From contig JBBQUT010000001.1 in NCBI GenBank assembly GCA_038212215.1, forward strand, positions 310,001 to 374,000: a DNA stretch of 64,000 nucleotides, in the 5' to 3' direction. The position numbers and the translations under genes were made by a program. The notes beneath the pieces were generated by a model that was not told the origin of the DNA, made no database searches, and was given only the letters and a program-made list of their open reading frames with translations. Below are positions 41,509 through 50,511 of this stretch, piece by piece (position 1 is the first letter of the stretch; each line of letters begins with the position of its first letter). This DNA is from JALZAI01 sp038212215 (GTDB taxonomy: Bacteria; Actinomycetota; Actinomycetes; Mycobacteriales; Jatrophihabitantaceae).

Positions 41509-42434
41509 CCCTTGCTACCGCCGAGCGTGAGCCCGGCGACGAACTGCCGCTGCAGGGCAAGGTAGACGATCAGTGTCGGGATGATCGTGATGGTCGCCCC
41601 GGCGGCGATCAGGTTGTAGTCGCTGAGGAATTCGCCCTTGAGGTTGTTGATCGCGGTGGTTACCGGCAACCGGTCACCGCTCGTGATCAGCAGCAACGGC
41701 CAGAAGAACTCGTTATAGACCCAGATGACCTCGAGGGTGCCGAGGGCGGCGAGCGCCGGGCGGCACAACGGCATGATGATCTGGCGATACATCCGCCACA
41801 CGCCGCATCCGTCGACCATGGCGGCCTCGGTCAAATCTATCGGCAGCGCCTTCATGTAGTTGCTCAGCACGAAGGTGCAGAAGCCGAGTTGGAAGGCAAC
41901 GATGATGGCGATCACGCCGTAGTAGGTGTTGAGGAACGAGCCCGAGTCGCTGACGCTGTTGGGCAATGGGGTCAGACGATACATCTCGAAGATCGGCGTG
42001 GCGAGCACCTGCGGCGGCAGCATATTGCCCGCCGTGAAGATGATGAGCAGCGTGATGTTGAACTTCCAACTGAACCGTGACACCGCAAATGCCATCAGGG
42101 ATGCGAGGAACAGCGTTAGCAACACCGTCGGAATCACGATGATCGCCGAATTCGTGAACGCGGTGGTGAACTGCCCCTGCGTCCACGCGTCGGAGTAGTT
42201 GCTGAACGTCAGGCTCTTGGGGACGCTGAAGTACCCGTTCGCGTCGGTGTCGGTCTTGGTGCGCAGCGATGTAAATAACGTCCACAGCAGCGGGATCAGC
42301 CACAGCACCGACATAGCGATGAGAAACAGATGCGTGCCGTAGCGTTTCGGGCGGGGCCCGGCCCGCACTGGTGAGTGTTCCGGCTGCGACAGCGGCGACA
42401 GCTCGGCCGCGGAAGGAATCTCTGTCGTTGTCAT
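41505..42434 (-). CDS. ABC sugar transporter permease, MalG/LacG type
   Basis: A 309-residue permease with six membrane helices (first at about 34-55, FLIAMSVLWLIPLLWTLFTS). The EAA loop reads EAAMVDGCGVWRMYRQIIMPLCRPALA, which docks the ATPase. I chose ATG 42434 because it overlaps the preceding permease stop by 4 bp; a longer frame to 43196 is a shadow of that gene. No ATPase gene is nearby, so a shared MsiK-type ATPase encoded elsewhere is expected, as in other actinobacteria. Confidence 0.93.
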   Translation of the reverse strand: MTTTEIPSAAELSPLSQPEHSPVRAGPRPKRYGTHLFLIAMSVLWLIPLLWTLFTSLRTKTDTDANGYFSVPKSLTFSNYSDAWTQGQFTTAFTNSAIIVIPTVLLTLFLASLMAFAVSRFSWKFNITLLIIFTAGNMLPPQVLATPIFEMYRLTPLPNSVSDSGSFLNTYYGVIAIIVAFQLGFCTFVLSNYMKALPIDLTEAAMVDGCGVWRMYRQIIMPLCRPALAALGTLEVIWVYNEFFWPLLLITSGDRLPVTTAINNLKGEFLSDYNLIAAGATITIIPTLIVYLALQRQFVAGLTLGGSKG

Positions 42435-43399
42435 TGTTGCTTTTCTTTCCCGAAGGTCCGCGACAGGTAGGTGACGATCGGGATCAGCGCGCAGACCAGC
42501 AGAATGACCGCCAGCGCTGAACCGATACCGATGACCTGACCCTCGCCGACGAGGTTCTGGTAGACCAGAGCGCTGATGAGTTCCAGCCCGTTCCTGCCCC
42601 CGTTGAACACGAAGACGATGTCGAATGCGCGCAGCGACTCGATGATTGTGATGACGACGACGACGATGTTGATCGGCCGCATAGCGGGGAACACGACGCG
42701 GAAGAAGATCTGCCGTTCGTTCGCGCCGTCGATCGCGGCGGCTTCCTTGATCGCCGGATCGACCCCTTTGAGACCGGCCAGGTACAGGATCATGATGTAG
42801 CCGACGTGTTTCCAGGTCGCGGCGATGAGAGCGGACCAGATGTTGATGCTGGAGTCGCCGACCCAGTCGATCGCGTTCGGCTTTCCGGCGGTGCCCATGA
42901 TGCTGTCGATGAGCCCGGACTCGGGCGAGTACATCAGCTGCCAGATGATGCCCACCAGCGCGAGGGACAGCATCACCGGCACGAAGAACACCGTCTGGTA
43001 AATCTTGCTGCCACGCAGTCGTTGATCGAGCAGTACGGCGATCAGCAGGCCAAGCGGCGTGGCGATGAGTGCGAGGAATACGAGCCACAGCACGTTGTGC
43101 CGCACCGCCGGCCAGAAAGCAGGGTAGTCGTTGACGACGAAGTGATAGTTCTGCACGCCGTTCGAGCGGATATTGGAGAGATCCAAGCCGTTCCACTTCG
43201 TGAACGACAGGATCACCGACAGCACTGTCGGCACCCAGATCAAGGCTGCTTCGATAATGGTCGGGATCGCCACCATCGTGGCGAGCACGATCTTGTCACG
43301 CTTGGTCAACCGGCGCACTCGGCGCCCGCGCGGGCGCAACTGGTGCTCGGTTGTCGCCGTGGTGTCCGCTGGCAGGCCGACGGTGGGCAGATCGGTCAC
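42431..43399 (-). CDS. ABC sugar transporter permease, MalF/LacF type
   Basis: A 322-residue permease with six helices and the EAA loop EAAAIDGANERQIFFRVVFPAMRP. The N-terminal tail is basic (RGRRVRRLTKRDKIVLATMVAIPT). It pairs with the MalG-type permease whose gene overlaps by 4 bp. The start is GTG 43399, 36 bp after the binding-protein gene. Confidence 0.93.
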   Translation of the reverse strand: MTDLPTVGLPADTTATTEHQLRPRGRRVRRLTKRDKIVLATMVAIPTIIEAALIWVPTVLSVILSFTKWNGLDLSNIRSNGVQNYHFVVNDYPAFWPAVRHNVLWLVFLALIATPLGLLIAVLLDQRLRGSKIYQTVFFVPVMLSLALVGIIWQLMYSPESGLIDSIMGTAGKPNAIDWVGDSSINIWSALIAATWKHVGYIMILYLAGLKGVDPAIKEAAAIDGANERQIFFRVVFPAMRPINIVVVVITIIESLRAFDIVFVFNGGRNGLELISALVYQNLVGEGQVIGIGSALAVILLVCALIPIVTYLSRTFGKEKQQ

Positions 43400-43435
43400 T
43401 GGGGTGCCCCCACTCCGAGGTCGGTGGACCGGATA

Positions 43436-44758
43436 TTACTGGGAAGCGTAGATGCCCTTGGCTTGCTTCTCGATGTTCGCGGTGTCGACCTGGCCCGTCT
43501 TGAGGAAGGTCTGCAGCGCCGGAACTATTACGTTGTTCGCAAAGGCAGGTAGCGCATCGCGGTCAAGGAACTGCGAGATCTGCTTCGCGTTCTTGATCGT
43601 TTCCTGGGACTTCTTCTGCAGCACCGTCAGTACGGACACATCGGCCTTCAGGTTCGTCACGACCTGGGCCGGGTCCACCTTGGCGTACGCGTTCTGCCCC
43701 TCCGGGCTGCCGAAGAACGCGAGCATGTCGCGCGCTGCCTGGTTGTCGCCGCCCTTCTTAGACAGCATGAAGCCGTCGATCGGAGCCTCGAGCGCGTCCT
43801 GGCCATTCGCCTCAGTCAGGATCGGGAATTCGAAGAAGTCGATGTCGGCCAGCACGGCCTTATCGGTGAACTGCTGCGTGATGAACGCGCCGAGCAGGTA
43901 CATGCCCGCCTTCTTCGTGGCGAGCTTCTGCGCCGAATCCTGCCAGAGCAGACCGAGGGCGGTGGGATCCTGGAACGGCACGAGCGCCTTCCAGTTGTCG
44001 AAGACCGCCTTGACCTTCGGTGAGTCCCAGCTCTCCTTGTGCGCCATCAGATCGACGTGGAATTGGTAACCGTTCAAACGCATGTTCAGGTAGTCGAAGG
44101 TGCCCATCGCGGGCCAGCCATCCTTGTCCCCGAAAGAAATCGGGATCAGGCCGTCCTTCTTCATCTGAGCGCAGAGTGTCTTCAGCTCATCGAAGGTCTT
44201 GGGAATGGCGTAGCCCTTCGACTGCCACACGCTCTTGCGGTACCAGATCGCCCACGGGTAGTTGTAGTTGGGCACGAAGTACTTCTTGCCGTCGGCCGCT
44301 GTCGATGCGTCCTGGATGCCCTTGCCGAAGTTGTCGGCACCGAGCTTGGTCCACACGTCGTCAAGCGGTGCGACGAGGTTCTTGGCCGCGTAGTAGCGCA
44401 TCCGGTAGCCGGCGAACCAGGTGAAGCCATCCTCGGGCGAGGCCTGCAGGTAGGTGCTGATCGCTTCCTGGAAGGCATTGTGCGGCTTGGTGTTGACGCT
44501 CACCTTGTCGCCGGACTGCTTCTCGAACCCGGCCACCATCGCGGCGAGGCCCTTCTTCGGGGCGGGGTCCGATGAGCCGGAACCCAGGCTCGTGGACTTC
44601 GAGTTCTTGCCGCCGCTCCCGCTGCTGCCGCCGGTGCACGCAGCCAGCAGGGGGAAGGCCGTGACCCCGGCCGCTCCTGCAGCCATGCCCTTGAGCACCG
44701 TGCGCCGGCTGAGGGGTGAGCTGACGGGTAGTTGTGCGGACGATTCACGAGCGGGCAT
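43436..44758 (-). CDS. ABC transporter sugar-binding lipoprotein
   Basis: A 440-residue extracellular solute-binding protein of family 1. The N-terminus has a twin-arginine motif (SRRTVLKG) and a lipobox LLAAC, with Cys about residue 41 as the lipidation site, followed by a Gly/Ser linker. Export through Tat as a lipoprotein is the likely route. It is first in the operon with two permeases and beta-galactosidase, so a galactoside is the likely ligand. ATG 44758 has a GAGGAGG Shine-Dalgarno 6 nt upstream. Confidence 0.94.
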   Translation of the reverse strand: MPARESSAQLPVSSPLSRRTVLKGMAAGAAGVTAFPLLAACTGGSSGSGGKNSKSTSLGSGSSDPAPKKGLAAMVAGFEKQSGDKVSVNTKPHNAFQEAISTYLQASPEDGFTWFAGYRMRYYAAKNLVAPLDDVWTKLGADNFGKGIQDASTAADGKKYFVPNYNYPWAIWYRKSVWQSKGYAIPKTFDELKTLCAQMKKDGLIPISFGDKDGWPAMGTFDYLNMRLNGYQFHVDLMAHKESWDSPKVKAVFDNWKALVPFQDPTALGLLWQDSAQKLATKKAGMYLLGAFITQQFTDKAVLADIDFFEFPILTEANGQDALEAPIDGFMLSKKGGDNQAARDMLAFFGSPEGQNAYAKVDPAQVVTNLKADVSVLTVLQKKSQETIKNAKQISQFLDRDALPAFANNVIVPALQTFLKTGQVDTANIEKQAKGIYASQ

Positions 44759-45054
44759 TGCTTGCCTCCTCGGGCGGGCGGGCGGGCGGAACGGATTAGG
44801 GGCGAGCGGGCGGGTGTGACGTAGATCGCGTAATTACAGAACTCCTCGTAATCCAGCAGAATCAAACGCTCACGTCAAGGGTTGGTCCACATTTCGTAAT
44901 GCGCTGGTTACCGGATTGCCATCGCGAACCACCTGTTTGCTAATATTTGCGGCAAGTCAGGCATGGCTCGATGTGGTTTCTTGTTGAGCCGGTTTGGACG
45001 GGCAGGCCAGACATTCCATGACAATCCAACGGACGAGCTGAGCGTTGGGCGGCC
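44759..45054. promoter_or_regulatory. Divergent promoter region of the galactoside locus
   Basis: A 296-bp region between the binding-protein gene and the alpha-galactosidase gene. Visible elements are GTAATTAC (44830-44837, a palindrome), GTAAT at 44848 and 44896, and GGTTACC at 44906, which together suggest repeated operator half-sites. The regulator that binds here is not identified. The DeoR protein encoded at 48448-49254 is one candidate. Confidence 0.4.
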
Positions 45055-47340
45055 TTGTCCGGCCCAGCGGATCTCGATACTGTCACCACCTGGCACAAAT
45101 GCGAACGCAGTCGAACATCGACCTCGTCCCGCACGCACGACCTCGTCCCGCACGACCCGCAGCTGATTCGGAGCGCCGCCTTGCCGCACGATCCGGTCGC
45201 ACCGTTGCTGATCCGCAGCGCCGGAGCGGCGCCCGCAACCGCGCTCGTGCTGCTGCCTGTGGCCGGCCCGCTGCCGCGGATCGCCTGGCTCGGCCCGGCC
45301 GTCTCCGGCCTGGATCCGGCTGACATTGCAACGGTCATCGGCACGTCCGGCGCCCCCACGACGGTGCACCTGCCGGCTGGGCGGTCGGTCGCCGTCCTGC
45401 CAGAGGCCTCGCAGGCGTGGCTCGCGCGACCCGGCCTCGCCGGGCACCGGTTGGGCGGGGTCACGGGCCATGCCGCTGCCGGGCGGGATTGGGCGACTGC
45501 GTTCATCGCCACGACGATCGAGGCCGGTGCCGAAGCAATCCGCATCGACTCGTGCGACGATCTCGCCGGGCTGTCGTTGTGCACGGAGTTCGAGGCGGTG
45601 GCCGGTGGCCCCGTGCGGGGCCGCCACACGGTGACGAACCTGCGAGCCGAGCCCTACGTGGTCGATGCGCTCGATGTCGTCGTGCCCGTCGCGGACCGGG
45701 TCGTCGATGTCCTGGACCTGACCGGTCGCTGGGGCCGGGAACGCACCCCGCAGCGCCAGCAGGTGCGCGACGGGGTATGGCTGCGGGAGAGCCGCGGCGG
45801 CCGTCCGGGCCACGATGCGGTCACCGAATTGCTCGTGGGCACCGCGGGGTTCGGATTTCGCAGCGGTGAGGTCTGGGCGCTGCACGTGGCGTGGAGCGGG
45901 AACACGCGCAGCTACCTCGAGCGGCAGCCATCCGGGCTGGTGACGCTGGGCGGCGGCGAGATGCTGCTGCCCGGCGAGATCGTGCTCGGCGCAAACGAGT
46001 CCTACATCACGCCCTGGGTGTTCTTCGTCGCATCGGCCGATGGCGCCGACGGCGTCGCGGCACAGCTGCACGGCTACGTCCGCTCCCTCGCAGCGCATCC
46101 GCGCCTGCCCAGGCCGGTCACGTCCAACGTGTGGGAGGCCGTGTACTTCAACCACAACCTCGATCATCTGACCGAGTTGGCCGAGCTCGCCGCGTCGCTG
46201 GGCATCGAGCGATTCGTGCTCGATGACGGCTGGTTCGGCGCGCGCCGCGACGAGCACGCCGGACTCGGTGACTGGGTCGTGTCTGCCGAGGCGTGGCCGG
46301 GCGGCCTGAACCCGTTGATCGAGCACGTGCGCGGGCTCGGCATGCAGTTCGGGCTGTGGTTCGAGCCGGAGATGGTGAACCCCGACTCGGAGCTGTACCG
46401 GGCGCATCCGGACTGGATTCTTGGCGTCGCGGGCCGGACTCCGATACAGTTTCGCAACCAGCTCGTGCTCGATCTTGGCCGAGCCGAGGTGCGCGATCAC
46501 CTTTACGAGGCGATACATGCGGTACTCGCGGCGCATTCGATCGGCTACGTGAAATGGGATCAGAACCGCGCGCTGCCAGAGGCCGCAGCCGGCGATCGAG
46601 ACGGTGCGCCCGGTGCGCATGCGCAGACCGCCGGGTTCTACGCCTTGCTCGATCGACTGCGAGCCGCCCATCCCGACGTCGAATGGGAATCGTGCGCGTC
46701 CGGCGGCGGTCGCATCGATCTTGCCGTGCTCGAGCGCACCCAGCGGGTGTGGACGTCGGACATGACCGATGCCTTGTCCCGTCAAGGGATTCAGCGTTGG
46801 ACGGGTCAGCTCGTGCCGCCGGAGTACCTTGGCGCGCACGTCAGCGCTCCGGTGAACCACCAGACCGGACGCGCGCTGAGCCTCGACTTCCGTGCAGCCA
46901 CAGCGTTCTTCGGCGACTTCGGCATCGAGTGGGACGTCGCAGCGGCCACGCCCGCCGACCGCGAGCGGTTGGCCGGATGGATTCGCTTGTATAAAAGGCA
47001 TCGCGAACTGCTGCACTCAGGACAGACGATGCGGGTCGACTCGTCCGACGATGCGATCTGGATGTACGGCGTCCTCGCAGCCGACCGCCGCGAGGCAGTG
47101 CTGGCCTACGTCCAACTGGACGAGATCGTCCGTGATCCGCTGCCGTTTCTTGTCCCCGGTCTCGATCCACAGCTGCGTTACCGGGCGCGCGAAATTTCCC
47201 CTACCGACCGGTCGGGCTTGGGCCGGGTCTGGCGTGGTGTAAAGGGATCTCTTTCCGGATCGACATTGGCGACGGTGGGGTTGCCGCCGCCCGCACGTCT
47301 CCCGCAGTCCGCACTTCTCGTCCACCTGAGCGCCGAGTAA
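45055..47340 (+). CDS. Alpha-galactosidase, GH36 family
   Basis: This enzyme removes terminal alpha-galactose from oligosaccharides such as raffinose or melibiose. It has an N-terminal beta-sandwich, then the barrel with FVLDDGWFGARRDE and WFEPEMVN, the nucleophile Asp in YVKWDQNRALPE (about 501), CASGGGRIDLAVL, and the acid/base Asp in SDMTDALSRQGIQRW. The start is unresolved. In frame, only TTG 45055, 45181 or 45202 are available. ATG 45099 begins MRTQSNIDLVPH, which would read into the enzyme if a 19-bp tandem duplication at 45120-45157 were removed. It converges with galT, 3 bp apart. Confidence 0.92.
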   Translation: MSGPADLDTVTTWHKCERSRTSTSSRTHDLVPHDPQLIRSAALPHDPVAPLLIRSAGAAPATALVLLPVAGPLPRIAWLGPAVSGLDPADIATVIGTSGAPTTVHLPAGRSVAVLPEASQAWLARPGLAGHRLGGVTGHAAAGRDWATAFIATTIEAGAEAIRIDSCDDLAGLSLCTEFEAVAGGPVRGRHTVTNLRAEPYVVDALDVVVPVADRVVDVLDLTGRWGRERTPQRQQVRDGVWLRESRGGRPGHDAVTELLVGTAGFGFRSGEVWALHVAWSGNTRSYLERQPSGLVTLGGGEMLLPGEIVLGANESYITPWVFFVASADGADGVAAQLHGYVRSLAAHPRLPRPVTSNVWEAVYFNHNLDHLTELAELAASLGIERFVLDDGWFGARRDEHAGLGDWVVSAEAWPGGLNPLIEHVRGLGMQFGLWFEPEMVNPDSELYRAHPDWILGVAGRTPIQFRNQLVLDLGRAEVRDHLYEAIHAVLAAHSIGYVKWDQNRALPEAAAGDRDGAPGAHAQTAGFYALLDRLRAAHPDVEWESCASGGGRIDLAVLERTQRVWTSDMTDALSRQGIQRWTGQLVPPEYLGAHVSAPVNHQTGRALSLDFRAATAFFGDFGIEWDVAAATPADRERLAGWIRLYKRHRELLHSGQTMRVDSSDDAIWMYGVLAADRREAVLAYVQLDEIVRDPLPFLVPGLDPQLRYRAREISPTDRSGLGRVWRGVKGSLSGSTLATVGLPPPARLPQSALLVHLSAE
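45120..45154. repeat. 19-bp tandem duplication at the alpha-galactosidase start
   Basis: GACCTCGTCCCGCACGCAC at 45120-45138 is followed by a second copy starting at 45139 (first 16 nt identical). The unit is not a multiple of 3, so it moves ATG 45099 out of frame with the enzyme. Confidence 0.8.
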
Positions 47341-47343
47341 CCG

Positions 47344-48432
47344 CTATCCGGACCCGGCCTCACGCAGCCGTTGCGCGGCGCTTTCCGGCGTGATGTCGTT
47401 GATCCAGACTGCGACGCCGGACTCGGAGCCGGCGAGAAACTTCATCTTGCTCTCGGTACGCCTGATTGTGAACACCGACGCGGTGAGGTGCCAGCCTTCG
47501 CGTCCATCGGCGACGGGTGCCTGCTGAAATCCCGCGATGTAAGGCGCGGGGGTCGAGAACAGCCGGTCGAAACGACTGAGCACGTCCAGGTAGATGCCTG
47601 CGAGATCGTTGTGCTCGGCCTCGGTGAGCGCCGGCAGATCCGGGACGTGCCGCCGCGACACGACTGACACCTCGTAGGGCCAGCGCGCTGCGAACGGCAC
47701 GTGCGCGACGAAGTGTTCGGACTCGACGACAATGCGGCGGCCGTCAGCGAGTTCCTGCTTGAGCAAGCTCGACTGCAGTGACTCGCCGTGCTCGGCAAAA
47801 TAAGCCGACGCGGTGCGGACCGCTGACGCCGTGCGTGGCGGGACGAACGGGTAGGCATAGATCTGGCCGTGCGGGTGCGACAGCGTCACCCCGATCTCTT
47901 CGCCGCGATTCTCGAAGCAGTAGACGTACTCGACCTCGGCAATTGCGGAGAGGGCGCGCGTGCGGTCGACCCAGGCGTCGATGACGGTGCGCACCCGGCT
48001 TTGCGGCAGCTGACCGAACGAGGTGAAGTGATCGCTGGTGAAGCAGACGACCTCGCAGCGCCCGGTGCCTGGGCGCGAGATCAGCGGACCGTTCTCGGCG
48101 GCTGCCACATTGCTGGCGGCGTCCTCGGACAGGGACGGGAAGCGGTTCTCGAACACTGCGACGTCGTAGTCGGCTGCCGGTATCTCGCTCGGATGTCCCG
48201 GACGTGACGGGCAGAGCGGGCACTCGTCCTGCGGCGGTTTGTACGTGCGCGACTGCCGGTGCCCCGCGATCACCGCCCACTCCGAGTAGAGCGCGTCCCA
48301 TCGGATCTCCGACGTTGTGGCGGTGGGGCTCAGGTCGCGGGTGTCGGCGGCGCTGCGGTCGGCGCCCGGCTGTTCGTCGAAGTAGAACAGCTCGCGACCG
48401 TCTGCCAGTTTGTATGCGGATCGAGTGGTCAT
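47344..48432 (-). CDS. galT: Galactose-1-phosphate uridylyltransferase
   Basis: A 362-residue Leloir-pathway enzyme that moves UMP from UDP-glucose to galactose-1-phosphate. The HPH active site is in SHPHGQIYAYPF at about residue 185. Upstream there is a zinc-type CPLCP, and WDALYSEWAVIAGHRQSRTYKPP and FENRFPSL are typical of the family. It processes galactose released by the two galactosidases. The gene for the preceding kinase step (galK) is not in this window. A short run of GCCTAT/GCCTGT hexamers lies at 48441-48457 between the DeoR gene stop and the galT start. Confidence 0.95.
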   Translation of the reverse strand: MTTRSAYKLADGRELFYFDEQPGADRSAADTRDLSPTATTSEIRWDALYSEWAVIAGHRQSRTYKPPQDECPLCPSRPGHPSEIPAADYDVAVFENRFPSLSEDAASNVAAAENGPLISRPGTGRCEVVCFTSDHFTSFGQLPQSRVRTVIDAWVDRTRALSAIAEVEYVYCFENRGEEIGVTLSHPHGQIYAYPFVPPRTASAVRTASAYFAEHGESLQSSLLKQELADGRRIVVESEHFVAHVPFAARWPYEVSVVSRRHVPDLPALTEAEHNDLAGIYLDVLSRFDRLFSTPAPYIAGFQQAPVADGREGWHLTASVFTIRRTESKMKFLAGSESGVAVWINDITPESAAQRLREAGSG

Positions 48433-48447
48433 CGTGTGTGCCTATGC

Positions 48448-49254
48448 CTATGCCTGTGCCTCGTTGGAGCCGAGCGTCCGGTCGACGCCGACGATGCGCA
48501 CCGAGCCGACTGCCTCTGCCAGCGTGCTTTGCGCGTCGGCTGGAAGGTCGCTGTCGGTGATCAGGATGTGTGCACTCGATAGTGGCGCGAAAGAGGCCAG
48601 CCCGACCGCGCCCCATTTGGTCGAGTCGGCGCAGACCACGACCTGGCTCGCGCCGGCGATCAACGCCCGGTTGGTCTCTGCCTCGGCCAGGTTCGGTGTC
48701 GTGAACCCGGCGCGCGGATGCATGCCGTGCACACCGAGGAAAAGTTGGTCGACATGCAGGCTGCGCAACGCCTGATCCGCGACCGGGCCGACGAGCGCCG
48801 CGCTCGGGGTGCGCACGCCGCCGGTCAGGATGACCACCTGGTCGTTGGCGGTGCTCGAGTCGGCGATCAGGTCGGCGACGGTGGTCGAGTTGGTCACGAT
48901 CGTGAGCCCGGGGATGCGGCTGACCAGGCGGGCGAGCGCCCAGGTTGTCGTCCCGGCCGACAGTGCGATGGCCGAGCCGGGCTGGATGAGGGTGACGGCC
49001 AGTTCGGCGATCGCCTTCTTCGCGGCCTGCTCAAGCCCGGACTTGGCCGCGAAGCCGGGTTCCTCGGACGCTGCGGTGCTCAGAACAGCGCCGCCGTGCA
49101 CCTTGTGTACGGATCCGGCCGTGGCGAGCAGGTCGAGATCGCGGCGCACCGTCATGTCCGAAACACCGAGTAACGTCGTCAAGTCGGTCACCCGGGCGCC
49201 GCCGTTGCGCCGGATTTCGTCCATGATGAGGGCCTGGCGCTGCTTGGCGAGCAT
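48448..49254 (-). CDS. DeoR-family transcriptional regulator
   Basis: A 268-residue regulator with an N-terminal DeoR helix-turn-helix (KQRQALIMDEIRRNGGARVTDLTTLLGVSDMTVRRDLDLL) and a C-terminal sugar-phosphate sensing domain (ALSAGTTTWALARLV, TNSTTVADLI, GVRTPSAALVGPVA, DSTKWGAVGLA). It lies 16 bp upstream of galT on the same strand. A galactose-pathway phosphosugar effector and control of galT and the galactosidase genes are inferences from context. Confidence 0.92.
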   Translation of the reverse strand: MLAKQRQALIMDEIRRNGGARVTDLTTLLGVSDMTVRRDLDLLATAGSVHKVHGGAVLSTAASEEPGFAAKSGLEQAAKKAIAELAVTLIQPGSAIALSAGTTTWALARLVSRIPGLTIVTNSTTVADLIADSSTANDQVVILTGGVRTPSAALVGPVADQALRSLHVDQLFLGVHGMHPRAGFTTPNLAEAETNRALIAGASQVVVCADSTKWGAVGLASFAPLSSAHILITDSDLPADAQSTLAEAVGSVRIVGVDRTLGSNEAQA

Positions 49255-49489
49255 GTCTCCCCTCTCGAAACGGCAACATCGAGATAGGGCAACCTTCGTG
49301 GATGCTCAAACACAAGTCAACACGTCCGCGCAATTGCTACCAAATTGAGCTCGCTGTGCGCCGGTTCCCGGCTCGATCCCGCCCCGGGCCGGGGCGATCG
49401 GTTACGCGCGCGTCGGCCCCTGGCCACCCAGATGAATGAAGATCGCCGCAGGCTGGCCGGTTTCGCCGCTATCCGGCTACGGTGATCCG
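49255..49489. other. Intergenic region upstream of the DeoR gene
   Basis: A 235-bp divergent gap. It holds one copy of the dispersed motif TGAATGAAGATCGCCGCA at 49434-49451. CAATTG and AAATTG lie close together near 49331-49346 and could be an operator for the DeoR gene. No gene is seen. Confidence 0.45.
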
Positions 49490-49807
49490 GTGACAGAGGC
49501 GAACCAGCTCGGCCCGAGCTACGAGGGCAGCGTCGTGCTTGACATCGGCGGCGACATCGGCGCCTTGATCATCATGGCGCCCCAGTCGATGCACCACGCG
49601 GAAATTGAGCTGAGCCGAGTGGGCGACGAGCACGCGCACCGTACTCATGTCGCGGTACGCGAGCGGCGGGGACCGTCCGGCTCGCTGTATGCGGCGATCT
49701 ATCCGCAGCTGCATGAGGGCGTGTACACCGTCTACGACCTGGACGGCGAACCGCACGACACTGTCAGCATCACCGGTGGTGAGGTTACCCAGATCGACTG
49801 GCCCTGA
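49490..49807 (+). CDS. Small conserved hypothetical protein
   Basis: A 105-residue protein with EGSVVLDIGGDIGALIIMAP, HHAEIELSRVGDEHAHRTHVAVRERR and LYAAIYPQLHEGVYTVYD, and a C-terminal GGEVTQIDW. The alternating pattern suggests a small all-beta domain. I chose GTG 49490 because the domain begins there. It converges with imuA' 28 bp downstream. I recall similar small proteins in many actinobacteria without assigned function. Confidence 0.7.
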   Translation: MTEANQLGPSYEGSVVLDIGGDIGALIIMAPQSMHHAEIELSRVGDEHAHRTHVAVRERRGPSGSLYAAIYPQLHEGVYTVYDLDGEPHDTVSITGGEVTQIDWP

Positions 49808-49835
49808 TCTGCGGCAGGGTCATCGCCGCACGGCG

Positions 49836-50501
49836 TCAGCCGGCCAGCTCGATGACCGGCGCAAGCGGCTGCTCGGCGGGCGAGGAAAGCTGCACGCCAC
49901 CACCCAGCGCGGGCAGCCACAGCGTCGCCGAACGGGGCCGGGCAGCCTGGCCGCGACCCTCAGCGCGCACGTCGAGGCGTCGGGCACGCAGCCGGCCGCT
50001 GCCTTCGCCGATACCCGACCACTGCCCACCGGATGCCCGCAGCCGGACATCGGCGCCCGGCCACTCGCCGTAGGGCATCAGCACCGCCTCGCGGGTGCGG
50101 GCGCGTGCGGCGAGGCGGCGCACGTCTGCCGGCACCAGCCGGGGTGGACGCGCGGCCACGACATCGACCGCGTCGAGCAGGGCACCGACGGCGGTCGTCC
50201 AACTCGACCCGGGAGCGGGGACGATCGCCAGCCGGGTGAGGTCGATGCCGTACTCGCAAGCGGCCTCGGCGCTGATCCGCGGAAAACCCACCAACGCGCA
50301 CCAGGCGCCGTCGCTGCTCGCGGCGCCGAGCACTGCGAGCAGCAGCGAGAGCGAGCCGGAGACGGCGACGGTGCTGCCGCGGCGCAACCCGCCCGGCAGT
50401 ACACCGATCAGGGCAGGATGAACGGGCAGCGGGGGAGCCGCGCGGTGACCGAGATCGACGGATGTGCTGCCGTCGGCCTTGCGGATCGCCACATCGAGCA
50501 T
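49836..50501 (-). CDS. imuA': ImuA', RecA-fold-like mutasome subunit
   Basis: A 221-residue protein of the ImuA'/SulA-like group. It has HPALIGVLPGGLRRGSTVAVSGSLSLLLAVLGAASSDGAWCALVGFPRISAEAACEYGIDLTRL, a degenerate Walker-type region without the canonical GxxxxGK[ST], then ARARTREAVLMPYGEWPGADVRLRASG. In mycobacteria ImuA' binds ImuB and recruits DnaE2. It sits away from imuB and dnaE2, directly downstream of arcA but with its own SOS box 10 bp before ATG 50501. Confidence 0.88.
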   Translation of the reverse strand: MLDVAIRKADGSTSVDLGHRAAPPLPVHPALIGVLPGGLRRGSTVAVSGSLSLLLAVLGAASSDGAWCALVGFPRISAEAACEYGIDLTRLAIVPAPGSSWTTAVGALLDAVDVVAARPPRLVPADVRRLAARARTREAVLMPYGEWPGADVRLRASGGQWSGIGEGSGRLRARRLDVRAEGRGQAARPRSATLWLPALGGGVQLSSPAEQPLAPVIELAG

Positions 50502-50511
50502 CCGTCCATCA

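Noticed and set aside
41505..43196. A 563-codon open frame covering the MalG-type permease and much of the MalF-type gene
   Set aside because: The 5' part is an out-of-frame shadow of the MalF-type permease. The real start is ATG 42434 in a 4-bp overlap.
44908..47016. A 702-codon minus-strand open frame
   Set aside because: It is an antisense shadow of the alpha-galactosidase gene.
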